A model generated the notes under the pieces. The model made no database searches. It had not been told where the DNA came from and saw only the letters and a list, made by a program, of their open reading frames with translations. A stretch of DNA of 55,103 bases from positions 154,391 to 209,493 of the forward strand of contig MU130553.1 of NCBI GenBank assembly GCA_015039465.1, read 5' to 3'. The position numbers and the translations under genes were made by a program. Below, in pieces: positions 34,071 through 44,280 of this stretch; the first letter of the stretch is position 1, and each line of letters begins with the position of its first letter. Origin of the DNA: Phlegmacium glaucopus. Taxonomy: Eukaryota > Basidiomycota > Agaricomycetes > Agaricales > Cortinariaceae.

Positions 34071-36550
34071 TTACCCCCCCCTAATAGATTTTGAAAACTC
34101 CAGATTCAAAGACTATACAATCATTTTGTGAGTTTGCACCATTTCAAGATATGTCCTCCTTTGTTACAGAGAACACAATGATTAGGGGTTGTTCGCATTG
34201 TTTCAAGTTGTTCTAATTTCTTGTAGTTGTCGTTATCAGGAATATAAATAGGACTTTCTTTTGATCCTTGTGAACCTGTTTTATAAATTGAGTTCAGCAT
34301 TGAGAAATCAGGATGTGTACTGGAGGGGGATGAATATGAACTTCTTGAGGGACATCTGGAATCAATTTTGCTGAAGAAGTAGATGGAGATGGAGAATGAG
34401 GAAATTCAGGTCTTCAATAAGGAATTTTATTTCACTGATACTTTCAATGGTGTTGAATTAAAGGTTTCAGCTTCAAAGTGAGACCCTTTTCTGTCATGTG
34501 GTTGAAGAGTTTGTTTGCTTTGACTTGTTGTTGTTCTACTTCTTTTTCCAACTGTTGTATAGTTCAAATCATTTTCTGATAGTGATGAAACTGGCAAGAG
34601 AGATTGGATCAGTCCCAGAGCAAATCAGAAATATTGTCAAGGTTGTCTTGACTTTCAGAAATAGTGTTGAGTTCTTGAAAAGAAAAATATTCAATATTGG
34701 AAAGAGGGTCAGTTTCAGAAGAAGAAGGAGGGGAAGAATTAAGACCATGTGCATGTGGTTGATGAAAACAAGGTTGAGGGGTATCAGCTCAAGGTATTAT
34801 GGTACCAAGAGAATTGTCAGTTTAGAAATTGAAAAATTCAAAGTTGAACTGGGGAAGAACAAATTTATTCTCTCGTTCTTTTTCCAACATCTTTCTTATG
34901 TCTTCTAATTCATCTCCAGTGACTGTTACTTCATTGATGAGTTTAAGGAAGTCCCAATTGAGAATCTTGTGTTGATATGAAGTGTAAAGCACATGTTTTG
35001 CTTCTGTGATGATCAAAGTTGGTGATGTTGTTTGTAGAATGCCAGCAGGTCACCATTGTGTCTTAGTTTTCCCACAATGCTTCAGAGATCAGATATCCTC
35101 TCCATTTGAAGTAGTATTGATATTTATTTCCTCATTTTTGATGTTTGAGAATTATTTTGACTTTGTACACTTCATCTTCTAAGAGTTCAGGAGGAGGTTG
35201 AGTGTAGTTTTCTCCATAGATGTCATTTTCTTTGTAAGGTTGAAGTAATGATGCATGAAAAACATTGTGAATTTTCCATGAGGAAGGGAGTCATAATTCA
35301 TATGTGATTGGTCCAAGGACTTCTGTGATGTCAAAGGGTCCTTCACATTTTGGGGCCATCTTTTTGTGATACAACATTTTGAGGTTTCAAGAGTCTAACC
35401 AAACCTTTTGTCCTTTTTTGAATGGGATAAAATTCAATCATCTTTGTTCTGCAATGCTTGTGTGTGCGAGTTCATGTGCAGCTAAAGCTTCTTCTCAATT
35501 CTTCAGAAGTGTTTTAATCTTGTCTTCAATAGCAGGATATTTTGTGCATTTGAAAGAGAGTGGGATCACAATGGGTAATTCTCCAAACATGAGTTCAAAA
35601 GGTGTATGGAGTTGATCTGCATGTCTTCAGTTTTTATGTGTAAATTTGAGGGTGTGTAAAGCAATCAGCCATTCTTCTGGATGAGATGCACAATAAATTG
35701 ATAAGTATGCTTTGATTTCTTGGTTCAATTTGTTCCATAGCTCTGTCTGTTTGTGGGTGGTAATGTTAGGAGACAACCAGTAAAATGGTTATGCCTTACA
35801 GTCACACTTCTTGGGGAACCCCATAAGCATTGTTATTGATCAAGGTGCAGAACCTATATCTGCATCTTAACCATTTATACTAATGTACATGGTCTGTGCA
35901 CTTGTATGTACATGTGTGTATAGTGATAAGGATTGGTCATATAATACTAAACTACTAAGCAGATAGCTAACCAGGCTTGTGACCAAGGCATAATGACTAA
36001 GACTATGGATCTAGGTCTGGGAGACAGGTAAGGGTAGGTACTAGGGTAGTAAGCTTGTGATGGGATGTCACATGGTGACAGAGGGTGTCAGGTAGTGCTG
36101 TAGGTCTAGGCAGTAGTGTAGGGTAACCATACAATGGGTGAGATCAATCGATGGGTGGTGCTATGTGTAAGACTGGGAAGTGTAGGGTAGGACCAAAGGG
36201 AGGGTATATACCTGAGAGGTGTCCCTTACAATGCCACCAGTAATGCTGTCTGACTGCATTATAAGTTTTGAGTTCTCTGGGATGTCCAACTGTTTCAGGA
36301 TTATGGAACATTTTGACTATGTCCCATCGTAAGTTCATGTCTTTGGGAATATAATTCTTTCCTTTATAGAAAAGAACTCATTTTCCATTGTATTCTTCCA
36401 TCATCAAATTGTGTAGGTCTTTCCTTATTGTTGAAGATCCAGATTCAAGTAGCAATTTTATTGCTTCAGAAGCATCAAGGTTGAGTTTGTCTGCAGATGC
36501 AATTCCATCTTGAAGGTTGGTGTCAATTAAATTGATAAAAAGACTGTCGG
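34071..36550 (-). pseudogene. Gypsy pol remnant (integrase, chromodomain region, post-pol CCHC ORF)
   Basis: On the minus strand: an RNase H-integrase linker ending KNYIPKDMNLRWDIVKMFH (about 36545-36300), then the HHCC start NPETVGHPRELKTYNAVRQHYWWHC (to about 36231). The catalytic integrase core is missing and replaced by a solo LTR. The frame resumes at YHPQTD (about 35755) and continues through LHTPFELMFGELPIVIPLSF, QKVWLDS, GPFDITEVLGPITYEL, KIHNVFHASLLQPY and YQYYFKWRGYLISEALW (chromodomain-like) to about 35080. Five in-frame TGA codons (near 35496, 35439, 35088-35134 region, 35292 and 35388) replace arginine. A short downstream frame on the same strand near 34180-34110 carries CVLCNKGGHILKWC, a CCHC zinc knuckle. 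Defunct. Confidence 0.7.
35764..36230 (-). mobile_element. Solo LTR in the integrase region (467 bp)
   Basis: On the minus strand it runs TGTAAGGGACACCTCTCAGG ... GTTGTCTCCTAACA, with a TATATACC box near its start. No target duplication is visible. The gypsy integrase core that should span this site is absent, so the LTR sits at a deletion junction. Confidence 0.7.
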
Positions 36551-38130
36551 TATAAATTGTTGTTTGTGTTAGTATATAACACCAACCAGAGAGCAGTGGA
36601 CCAGTCTTTAGGCCAAAAGCCTCCCTGTTGTTTGTTTAGGGAAGATATAACCTTGACTAATAACACACTTGAAAGGTGATTGAGGCAAGAGTAGAGGATG
36701 AGGATGAGGATGAGGATGAACAAGAAAGAGTCTTTAGTAAGACTATAGCAGTAGACAATAGGGATAGATTGACAGTAAAGGGCAGAAAAGTAAACTTAGA
36801 GGGAGGAATTCTCTGGAATTCCACTGAGATGATGGCTGTTGGGGGCTAAGAAGCAACTTGTGGGTGAGGGCCATCGCTCTGCGTGGCATATACAAGTCCC
36901 TTCAAATGAAATTATACTGGTATTTTTATAATGTCTTTGTGAGCGTTGAGTTTCTTAAAGATGCCAGGGATTGACAGAGTTTTCGCAGTGATTCGCGCAG
37001 CAAACAAGGCCATCATCATCAACATGTGCAATCACGGAAGTTACCGGCAAGTCTTGCGTTACCTTTGAAAGCCACATCTGCTTATAAGAACGAGCCCCTA
37101 AAGGGGACTTGTAAATTGGAGGGAACTACCTATCCTGGTACAAAAGAGCAGTATTTATACCCTAAGGATGAGGCTATGTAGAACAATAAAAAGAAAGAAG
37201 TATGCACTGTCAAAGGAAGAAAGATGAAGAGACAACAGCTGTGAGAAGAAAAGAACAATGGAAAAGAAGAAAGAACAATAAAAAAATCTGTAAGATGTCA
37301 GAGTGCAAGAGGAAAGAAGAAAAGGCAGTGTGCACAGTCCAATAGCAAAAATATATCAACTCCATAGCTGTGGGGTCATGTCAAAAATGTGAAAGGTCCT
37401 GAGTCAACACTTGAAAGGCACAGCCTTGTTCCTAAGAAAATACCACTTGCCTATGATCCCATGTCACACAACCTTGATAACACTTGACATACTGCGAGAA
37501 TAATACTCTGCTGCTGATTCATTTGCAACTTCTGCTTAGTTGTGATCCTTCTGGACTTCCTAAAGTGTGATAAAGAGGGTGGGAAGGATCCAGGTACTGC
37601 ATGAATGTTGGTTCTGGCAGTGAATGATAAGATAAACAGTAGATAAATGAGGATAAAGGGCTGAGTAAGATCCAGGAGTGATGTATGGCAAGGTAGATAG
37701 CTGAGGGGAAGACTTGTGGGTCCATAGCCACAACAACAATGATAAAGCATTTTACATAATGGGAGATATAGCTGATGCATCCATAGATGGGCCATTCTTG
37801 AAATGATGAGCCATAAATATGATCAAATGTGAGCTGATGACCAATGTAAATAGTAGATTGATCATTTTGTTGTACCACTAGCCAAGGGATAAAAGGATGG
37901 TAGATATTTAGGATCATGTTGATAGTGTAAATGATAGAGAGCATAGTGAAAGACATTGAGAATAAGATGAGCAATGAGGATGATAATGTTGAATGAATGA
38001 TTTTATTGACTAGGAATGTGATTTAGGGCTGCTTCCAAAACAGGCAAGTGAATTCAATGTCTGCTTTATTTTCATGATGGCAAATTTTAAGCTTTTTACC
38101 CATGCTACCAATCAATATTGGTGTGTGATA
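36551..38130 (-). mobile_element. Element A, copy 4, in reverse orientation
   Basis: Ends TATAAATTGTTG (left) and GTGTGTGATA (right), i.e. the same TAT...ATA ends. Flanks are TCGG and CCGT, so the 4-bp duplication has decayed or been lost. It separates the protease and the integrase parts of the gypsy remnant. It is about 165 bp longer than other copies because of an insertion/replacement at about 36838-37125. Confidence 0.75.
36838..37125. other. Unmatched segment inside element A copy 4
   Basis: Between the blocks shared with other copies (GATGATGGCTGTTGGGG and CTACCTATCCTGG) lies about 285 bp not found in the other copies. It starts GCTAAGAAGCAACTTGTGGG and contains the small hairpin GAGCCCCTAAAGGGGAC. 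It may be a short nested insertion; no SINE or tRNA structure is clear. Confidence 0.5.
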
Positions 38131-38332
38131 CCGTTAATGATAAGATCAAGTTTGACATAGTTCTTTATCGTTCCACATTTATTCTCTGTGCCATCAATGT
38201 TGAAAACTTTCAGAGGTTCATCAAGTTTGTAGATCTTGAATCCAGACTTTCTTGCATAGTTCTGGTCAATGAAATTTCCTCCAGCTCTGCTATTGATGAG
38301 GCCAAGGGTTTCAATGTCTTCTTCACTCAATG
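38131..38332 (-). pseudogene. Gypsy protease fragment with lost active site
   Basis: Minus-strand frame EEDIETLGLINSRAGGNFI then DQNYARKSGFKIYKLDEP and KVFNIDGTENKCGTIKNYV. Relatives have a D-S/T-G active site; here it reads NSR, with both changes of G-to-A type on the coding strand. It abuts the LTR at 38333 directly, so gag has been deleted. Confidence 0.65.
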
Positions 38333-38657
38333 TGTTACAACTTCAAAGTATTCAAATGACTTTGACTCTAAACAGTTGATAAAGGATTGTTTGTGATAGA
38401 ATGAGCTTCTAAGAATGCTGAATTGTCTCAGTATTGTCTTAAGAAGTTTGAGAAAGTTTGAGTAAGAAAAGCTGTATTGATCTCAAGAACTAGCTAAAGA
38501 TTGTACAAAGAAGTAAATACTGTATTTATAGTAAAGAAGTGAGTCACATGTAGGAAATGAGTCATATGTAAAAATAGAAGTGACTCATACAATGAGACAT
38601 GCACATGTAAGTGAAACAAATGTGAAACAATGAAAAAGTAAAGGTAAAGGCATGTAG
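38333..38657 (-). mobile_element. Truncated 5' LTR of the decayed gypsy element
   Basis: Starts TGTTACAACTTCAAA like the LTR at 33682 and then diverges; it is cut at 38657 by a solo LTR-G. Confidence 0.6.
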
Positions 38658-39025
38658 TGTTAAGTTTAAAAAGGAAAACATTGGAGGGATTCTGGAATGG
38701 ACGGAACGGAACCAGACTGTAACAGAAAGGACTATGGCCTCAGTGTATGTGCTGTGCCGCCCAACAACTATGTTGTCCTGATTTTGGAACTGGAAGAGAA
38801 AGGAATAAGATGGAAGCATCAGAGGACTTAGAGGATGAACAAGAGAGGGGAACTAAGTTGATACTTGAAACCAGGGAAAACATACAAGCTCTGGGTACTT
38901 AAGTAATATCAAGGAATACCAAATGTAAAAGATAAAAATAATAGTGTTGTGCTCTGCTCCTGAAAGTCCTGCATTCTTGGGTGAATAATCTGATGCTGGT
39001 GTGCTGACTGATAATGGGAAAGGGA
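38658..39025 (-). mobile_element. Solo LTR-G, degenerate and truncated
   Basis: Starts TGTTAAGTTTAAA and follows the 47114-47700 LTR with many transitions through GGATTCTGGAATGGACGG, GTGTGCTGACTGATAATGGG, then stops at 39025, where the copia LTR begins. Confidence 0.75.
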
Positions 39026-39342
39026 TGTTGGAATATTGCGAGTACGACTTGTTCATTTGTTAAGTAGATCTTTCTTTTATCTATATCTTGATCTTGCCAT
39101 TCGTTTTCATCCCTGAATCACATTACATAATCTAGTTAGTTTATTTGCTATGTTTTATTATTTAGCAGTCTCAACTTCAATTGAAGTTGAGACAGTGAGT
39201 AGAATATCAATTACCATACTAAAACTCATTTACTAATACCATTTAGATAGACTTTCTTTTTAGGTATTTATTTTACTCTAACTTCAAATTGAAGTTGAGA
39301 CAATAGACTTTCTTTTTAGTTCAACTGCGAAATACTTCAACA
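39026..39342 (+). mobile_element. 5' LTR of copia element (317 bp)
   Basis: Bounded TGTTGGAATATTG ... ATACTTCAACA. It contains the repeated motif TCAACTTCAA(T)TTGAAGTTGAGACA at about 39168 and 39277, itself a palindrome. The next bases are GGTTATGGGCCCC, which resembles the half-tRNA(iMet) primer binding site (GGTTATGAGCCC) used by several copia-type elements. Confidence 0.7.
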
Positions 39343-39346
39343 GGTT

Positions 39347-41131
39347 ATGGGCCCCAAAGACCTATCAACAAACTCCAACTCTGAATCACCAAGCCTTCAA
39401 GTTCCTAAGCTCCGAGATGACGGAAGCAACTGGTCAGATTACCAACAAAGGGTACAAAGAGTGATGGGGTCCAAGGGTTTATGGAGACACATTGAAGGCA
39501 CTACTGCCGAGCCTAGGCCGTTTAAAATGCTTGATGGTAATCCAGTCTTAGCAGACGGAAAAACCCAAGCTACAGAAGAACAAATAGAAATTAAAGAAGC
39601 CTGGATATCAGAGTTTGAAAAATGAGAATACCTGGCTCAACACATCATACTTTCGACAACTTCACCTCGTCTTGGAGCAAAAATAAAGAACCTCGAGACT
39701 GCAAAAGAAATGTGGGATGTTGTCAAAGCCGATGCCACCACAAAGAGTACACTTTACCTGCTTGACACGGAAGACCAATTGGCCAGCATGGAGCTCTGTG
39801 AAAACAAAGATCTGAAGGTTCATCTCACAGAACTTAAGCATCATTTTCAGCTAATGCTACAATGTCACGATAACCTAATATCCATGGGTTCAACACTGTC
39901 AGATTCGAGATTCAATACCATCATAATGATGTCCTTACCTGAATCCTATCGACCCACCCTCCAAACCATCACGGCAGCTGAAAGAACCAATTCGGTCCTT
40001 GCTACCTCGTCAAAACGGATGCAAGCAGATGACTTGATAGCTTTCTTCATAGAAGAAGCTCAGCATCGTGTAATCAATGACGAACGAGTGAAGAATGCAG
40101 AGTCGGCTCTTGCAGCTCATTCAGGTGGTGCCAGAAAGGGTAAATCTCAAAGAGGGAAGAAGCCACAAAGATCTGAAAATGAAGGGTCAGATGTCATCTG
40201 CGGAAACTGTAAAAAGCCAGGACATGTATCGTCAGAGTGTTGGTCAAAAGGTGGTGGTAAAGAGGGCCAAGGTCCAAGGCAAAGGAAGCCTAAGAAGATT
40301 GAGACAGCAGTAGTAGCAGTTGACAAAGAGGATAACAATTTTTTTGCATTTACATGCACATCCAATTACACAGCTGTTGCGAATGCACTTCTGGTCCTAA
40401 AATCTAGGCTAGGAGGTTGTGTAGACAGTGGGGCAAGCTGAGATTACTCTCCAGATCGATCAAACTTTACCAACTATCGACCTATCGACCACAAAATCAC
40501 GACGGCAGATGGCCGGAAAGTAAAAGTGATTGGTATGGGTGACATGCACCTGGATCTACCAAATGGGTCAAAATGGACCAAGATGGTGTTCAAAAACGCA
40601 GTACACGCACCAGATCTGGCCTTTACCCTTATATCCATCAGCAGACTCGAACAAGCTGGATACCTGGTGATGTTTTATAAAGGAATGTGCACAATAAAAC
40701 GGCCAAATGGACCTACTATTGCCACAATTCCACAAGCCGATGGCCTCTATCACATAGCTAATCCAAAAGAAGCTAGCAATGCCGATTTTGCAAATATAGC
40801 ATCTAAAAGGATGACTATTAGCGAAGCTCATCAAAAATTGGGTCATATTTCACATTCAGCAATCAAGAATGCCATCTCCCAAGGTCTTATATCTGGGATT
40901 GAACTGGACCTTGACTCGAAACCTGATTTCTGTGAAGCTTGGGTGAAGGCTAAATCTGCCAGACAGCCATATCCAAAGGAGTCTGAAACCAGAGCTACCA
41001 AATATGGAGAACGTGTCCATTGGGACCTTTGGGGACCGGCATCCATAAAAAGCCTAAATGGTAACTATTATGTTGCTGCTCATATCAATGATGCCACTCG
41101 CAAAACAAAGCTATACTTTCAAGGCAAGAAA
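39347..41131 (+). pseudogene. Ty1/copia gag-pol, truncated after integrase start
   Basis: The frame opens with ATG within the primer binding site (MGPKDLSTNSNSESPSL). The gag core contains LRDDGSNWSDYQQRVQ and the UBN2-type LYLLDTEDQLASMELCEN and LMLQCHDNLISMG. The zinc knuckle is CGNCKKPGHVSSEC (about 40199-40240). The protease site reads CVDSGAS at about 40421-40438. The GAG-pre-integrase block KRMTISEAHQKLGHISHSAIKNA and the integrase start HWDLWGPASIKSLNGNYYVAAHINDATR follow; the rest of integrase, RT and RNase H are missing. Two in-frame TGA codons (39623, 40439) stand where arginine is expected (EK-R-EN, SGAS-R-D). Inactive. Confidence 0.85.
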
Positions 41132-41343
41132 TGAAATCACATGACGCAAGTCGTGTGAATCTTCTTGTGTATAACAAGCACAATTTTCTCCTCGCTTACT
41201 CTTTTCTATCCTTTAACTACCGATCATTCCATTTTCTCCACCTCAATTCTATAGCTATATCTACTCACTTGTTCATCTAACTCATCCTCTTTCTTTAAAA
41301 TATACCGACTCACAAAGAATTAATCACAACTCTTATAAAAAAC

Positions 41344-43194
41344 ATGCCACATCACCCAAGGAAGACAACATACACCAAAACTCTCAGTGCTCTGCGAAAA
41401 ACGGAGTTAATTCATCTCGCTGATGACCTTGGTCTTGATTCAGAGGGCTCAGTTGCAGAACTGCGAACGCGACTCAAGGACCATCTAAACGAAAACCGAG
41501 ATGACCTGTTTCAAAATCCAAGGTATAATGGACTGTATCCAAGGCATTGTCACCACAACCAACCTCCACCACCATTACCACAGCCTGGCTCTGACACTCT
41601 CTCAACCCAGTCTTCTCAATCCACTGCATATTCCCATTTGTCATGGGAAGGTATCACAGATAATCCTCACCATCATTCACCACCACCTTCACACATTCAT
41701 GCCAACCATCGCCTTTCAGCATTAACAATTTCTCACAAAGGAATTCACCCATTCCACAAACGGAAGCTGTTGACGGTATCGCGCACCAATACTGATTGGT
41801 AGCGTGAGAAGAAAGCTTAAAAGTCGCCATCATGAAAATAAGCGGACTTCAAATTCACTTACCTATTTTGGAAGCAACCCTGAATCGTGTTCCTGGTCAA
41901 CAAAATCATTCGTTCAACGATAACATCCCCATTGCTCATCATACTCTCAATGTCTCACACTATGCTCTCCATTGTTTTCACTATCGACATGCTCCTAAGT
42001 ATATACCATCCGTTCGTTCCTTGGCTAGTGATCCAGCAAAGCGATCAATCTACTATTCGCGTCGGTCATCGGCTCGCGTTTGATCGTATCCTTGGTCCAT
42101 CATTTCAAGAACGGCCCCTTTATGGACGCATCAACTACATCTCCCATTATGTACAAGGCTTTGTCATTGTTGTTGTGGCTATGGACCCACAAGTCTTCCC
42201 CTCAGCCATCTATCTTGCCATCCCTCGCTCCTGGATCTCACTCAGTCCCCTATCCTCACTTATCTACCTCTTATCTTATCATTCACTGCCAAAACCATCA
42301 TTCACGCGGTACCTGAAGCCTTCCCACCCTCTTTATGACAATTTAGGAAGTCCAGGAGGATCACGACTAAGCAGGAATTGCAGATGAATCAGCAGCAGAG
42401 GATTATTCTCGCAGTGTGTCAAGTGTTATCAAGGCTGCGCGACATGGGACCATGGGCAAGTAGTGTTTTCTCGGGAACAAGGCTGCGCCTTTCAAGTGTT
42501 GACTCAGGACCTTTCACATTTTTGACATGACCACACGCCTATGGAGTCGATATATTTTTGCTATTGGACTATGTACACTGCCTTCTCTTCTTTTCTCTCG
42601 CACTTTGACACTTTGCAGATTTTTTTATTGTTCCTTTTCTTTTCCATTGTTCTTTTCTTCTCGCAGCTGTCCTCTCTTTATCTTTCATCCTTTGACAGCG
42701 CGTACTTTGTTTCTTTTTATTGTTTTACATAGCCTCATCCTTAGGGTATAAATACTGCTCTTTTGTACCAGGATAGGTAGTTCAGTTCAATTCATTCTTA
42801 CCCCCCACTTTCATCATCTCAGTGGAATTCCAGTGAATTCCTTCCTCAAGTTCGCTTTTTCAGTCCTCAACTGTCAATCTATCCCCACTGCCATTTGCTA
42901 TAGTCTTGCTGAAGACTTCCTCTTATTCCTCCTCATCCTCTTCCTTAATCCCTCCAAGTTTGCTTTTTCCAGTCCTTTACTGTCAACCTTCTGTCAACTG
43001 CTATAGTCTTACTGAAGACTCTTCCTCATTCATCCTCATCCTTCTCATCTCTATTCTCACCCCCTACCTCTGTGTGATACAAGTCTAAGGTTATACCTTC
43101 CCTAAACGAACAACAGGGAGGCTTTTGACTTAAAGACTAGTCCATTGCTCTCTGGTTGGAGTTTATATACAACAACAACAACGATTTATAACGG
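41344..43194 (+). pseudogene. SAP-domain ORF of a retroelement, interrupted by element A
   Basis: MPHHPRKTTYTKTLSALRKT starts the frame. The SAP-like helix-extended-helix segment is LRKTELIHLADDLGLDSEGS and AELRTRLKDHL (residues about 16-50), followed by a Pro/Ser/His-rich tail. SAP motifs bind DNA; this ORF type is common beside retroelements in Agaricomycetes. A TATAAAAAA box lies just before the ATG (41334). At 41777 element A interrupts the codon stretch KRKLLT; removing it and one ACGG gives KLLTD followed by a perfect GTAAGT donor at 43196. Confidence 0.6.
41777..43190 (+). mobile_element. Element A, copy 5 (1414 bp)
   Basis: Starts TATCGCGCACCAATACTG and ends CAACGATTTATA, flanked by a perfect ACGG duplication (41773-41776, 43191-43194). 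It is nearly identical to copy 2 over its whole length, so these two are the youngest copies in the window. The TATA box is at about 42747. Confidence 0.9.
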
Positions 43195-43426
43195 ATGTAA
43201 GTTTCTTTGTCTTTGTCAACTGAATTTTTTCATTGTGTATATATATTTGCATACTTTCAATGTGCCTCGTTAATGATGCTCGTATTGGGCTGGTCACCAA
43301 AGTATATTGTCAATGACGCATACTATTGATATGCTATACATATATATCATTGCATTGTAAGGATCAATGATTGTTTAAACAGCAAAATTTGTCCAGTGTG
43401 TGCAGCAATTTCCCATTTTAGAAACA
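43195..43426. other. Remainder of interrupted SAP-ORF locus, probable intron
   Basis: Begins with the GTAAGT donor of the interrupted ORF. AT-rich, no coding evidence; ends at the gypsy LTR. Confidence 0.4.
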
Positions 43427-43922
43427 TGTCACGTGTGACTTTCCCATTCTGGGAAAAGTAACACACAGGAGAAAGGGGACATGGGCAGGACCGGGTTCGC
43501 GCAAGAGAAATGAAGAATGGAGACAGCTAAAGAGAGCTAGCGTCTCTAAAAAATTAATTTGAAACAGAACAATTTGTTTTAGGATCAACAGCGCTGGTAA
43601 AATTCATTTTAAAATTTCCTTTCATCTTACATATAAAAGCAGCTCGTATTTACTGTAGATAGGCAGTAGAACAGCCCACCATTTAGCTAGCCTCGGATCT
43701 CTTATTTCATTCTCAAAAGGGGATCTAACAAATCTCTTTACTGCAATTTCTCTTTCAAAAATACAAACACGTTACATATACAAGTTTGCAACTGCATAAA
43801 CCATTAGTGTAAACACACGTCACGTAACTTAAGCGCTCACACCATTGGAAATCGATATTTCCAACTTACCCTCAATAAACTTACTGTATCCGTTTCAAAC
43901 CAGGAACATTTATACTTTTACA
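43427..43922 (+). mobile_element. 5' LTR of second gypsy element (496 bp)
   Basis: Bounded TGTCACGTGTGACTTTCCC and TATACTTTTACA. A promoter-like ATATAAAAGCAGC lies at about 43631. The next bases, ACTTGGAGCCCACCGCGAGGG, contain a plausible TGG-initiated primer binding site. No 3' LTR is present in the window. Confidence 0.7.
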
Positions 43923-44280
43923 ACTTGGAGCCCACCGCGAGGGAGGTGCAAGCTCATAATATAAACTAAACAAATCACACAAAGACAATCTGGAAGGCCA
44001 GATATCTCCAGAAGTCAACAACATAAGCCAGACAAATACGGATGACAAATTCCAGTTCTTTAGAGACCTCCCATACCCTAAATCAGCATACCCACAGCCG
44101 ACAGATAGGCTTTCAGCTTCAGAAGGATCATTATCAAGTGAATCGACGCCCAGTCACGAAACAAGCACGTTGCCAAGCCCTCGTCTCATTCCTGCAGTCT
44201 GGACACCAGCCGAGATACGCTGATCAGAATCTATCAGAGCTACAAGTTTACCAGCCAATTACACAGAAATAACTCAAAAC

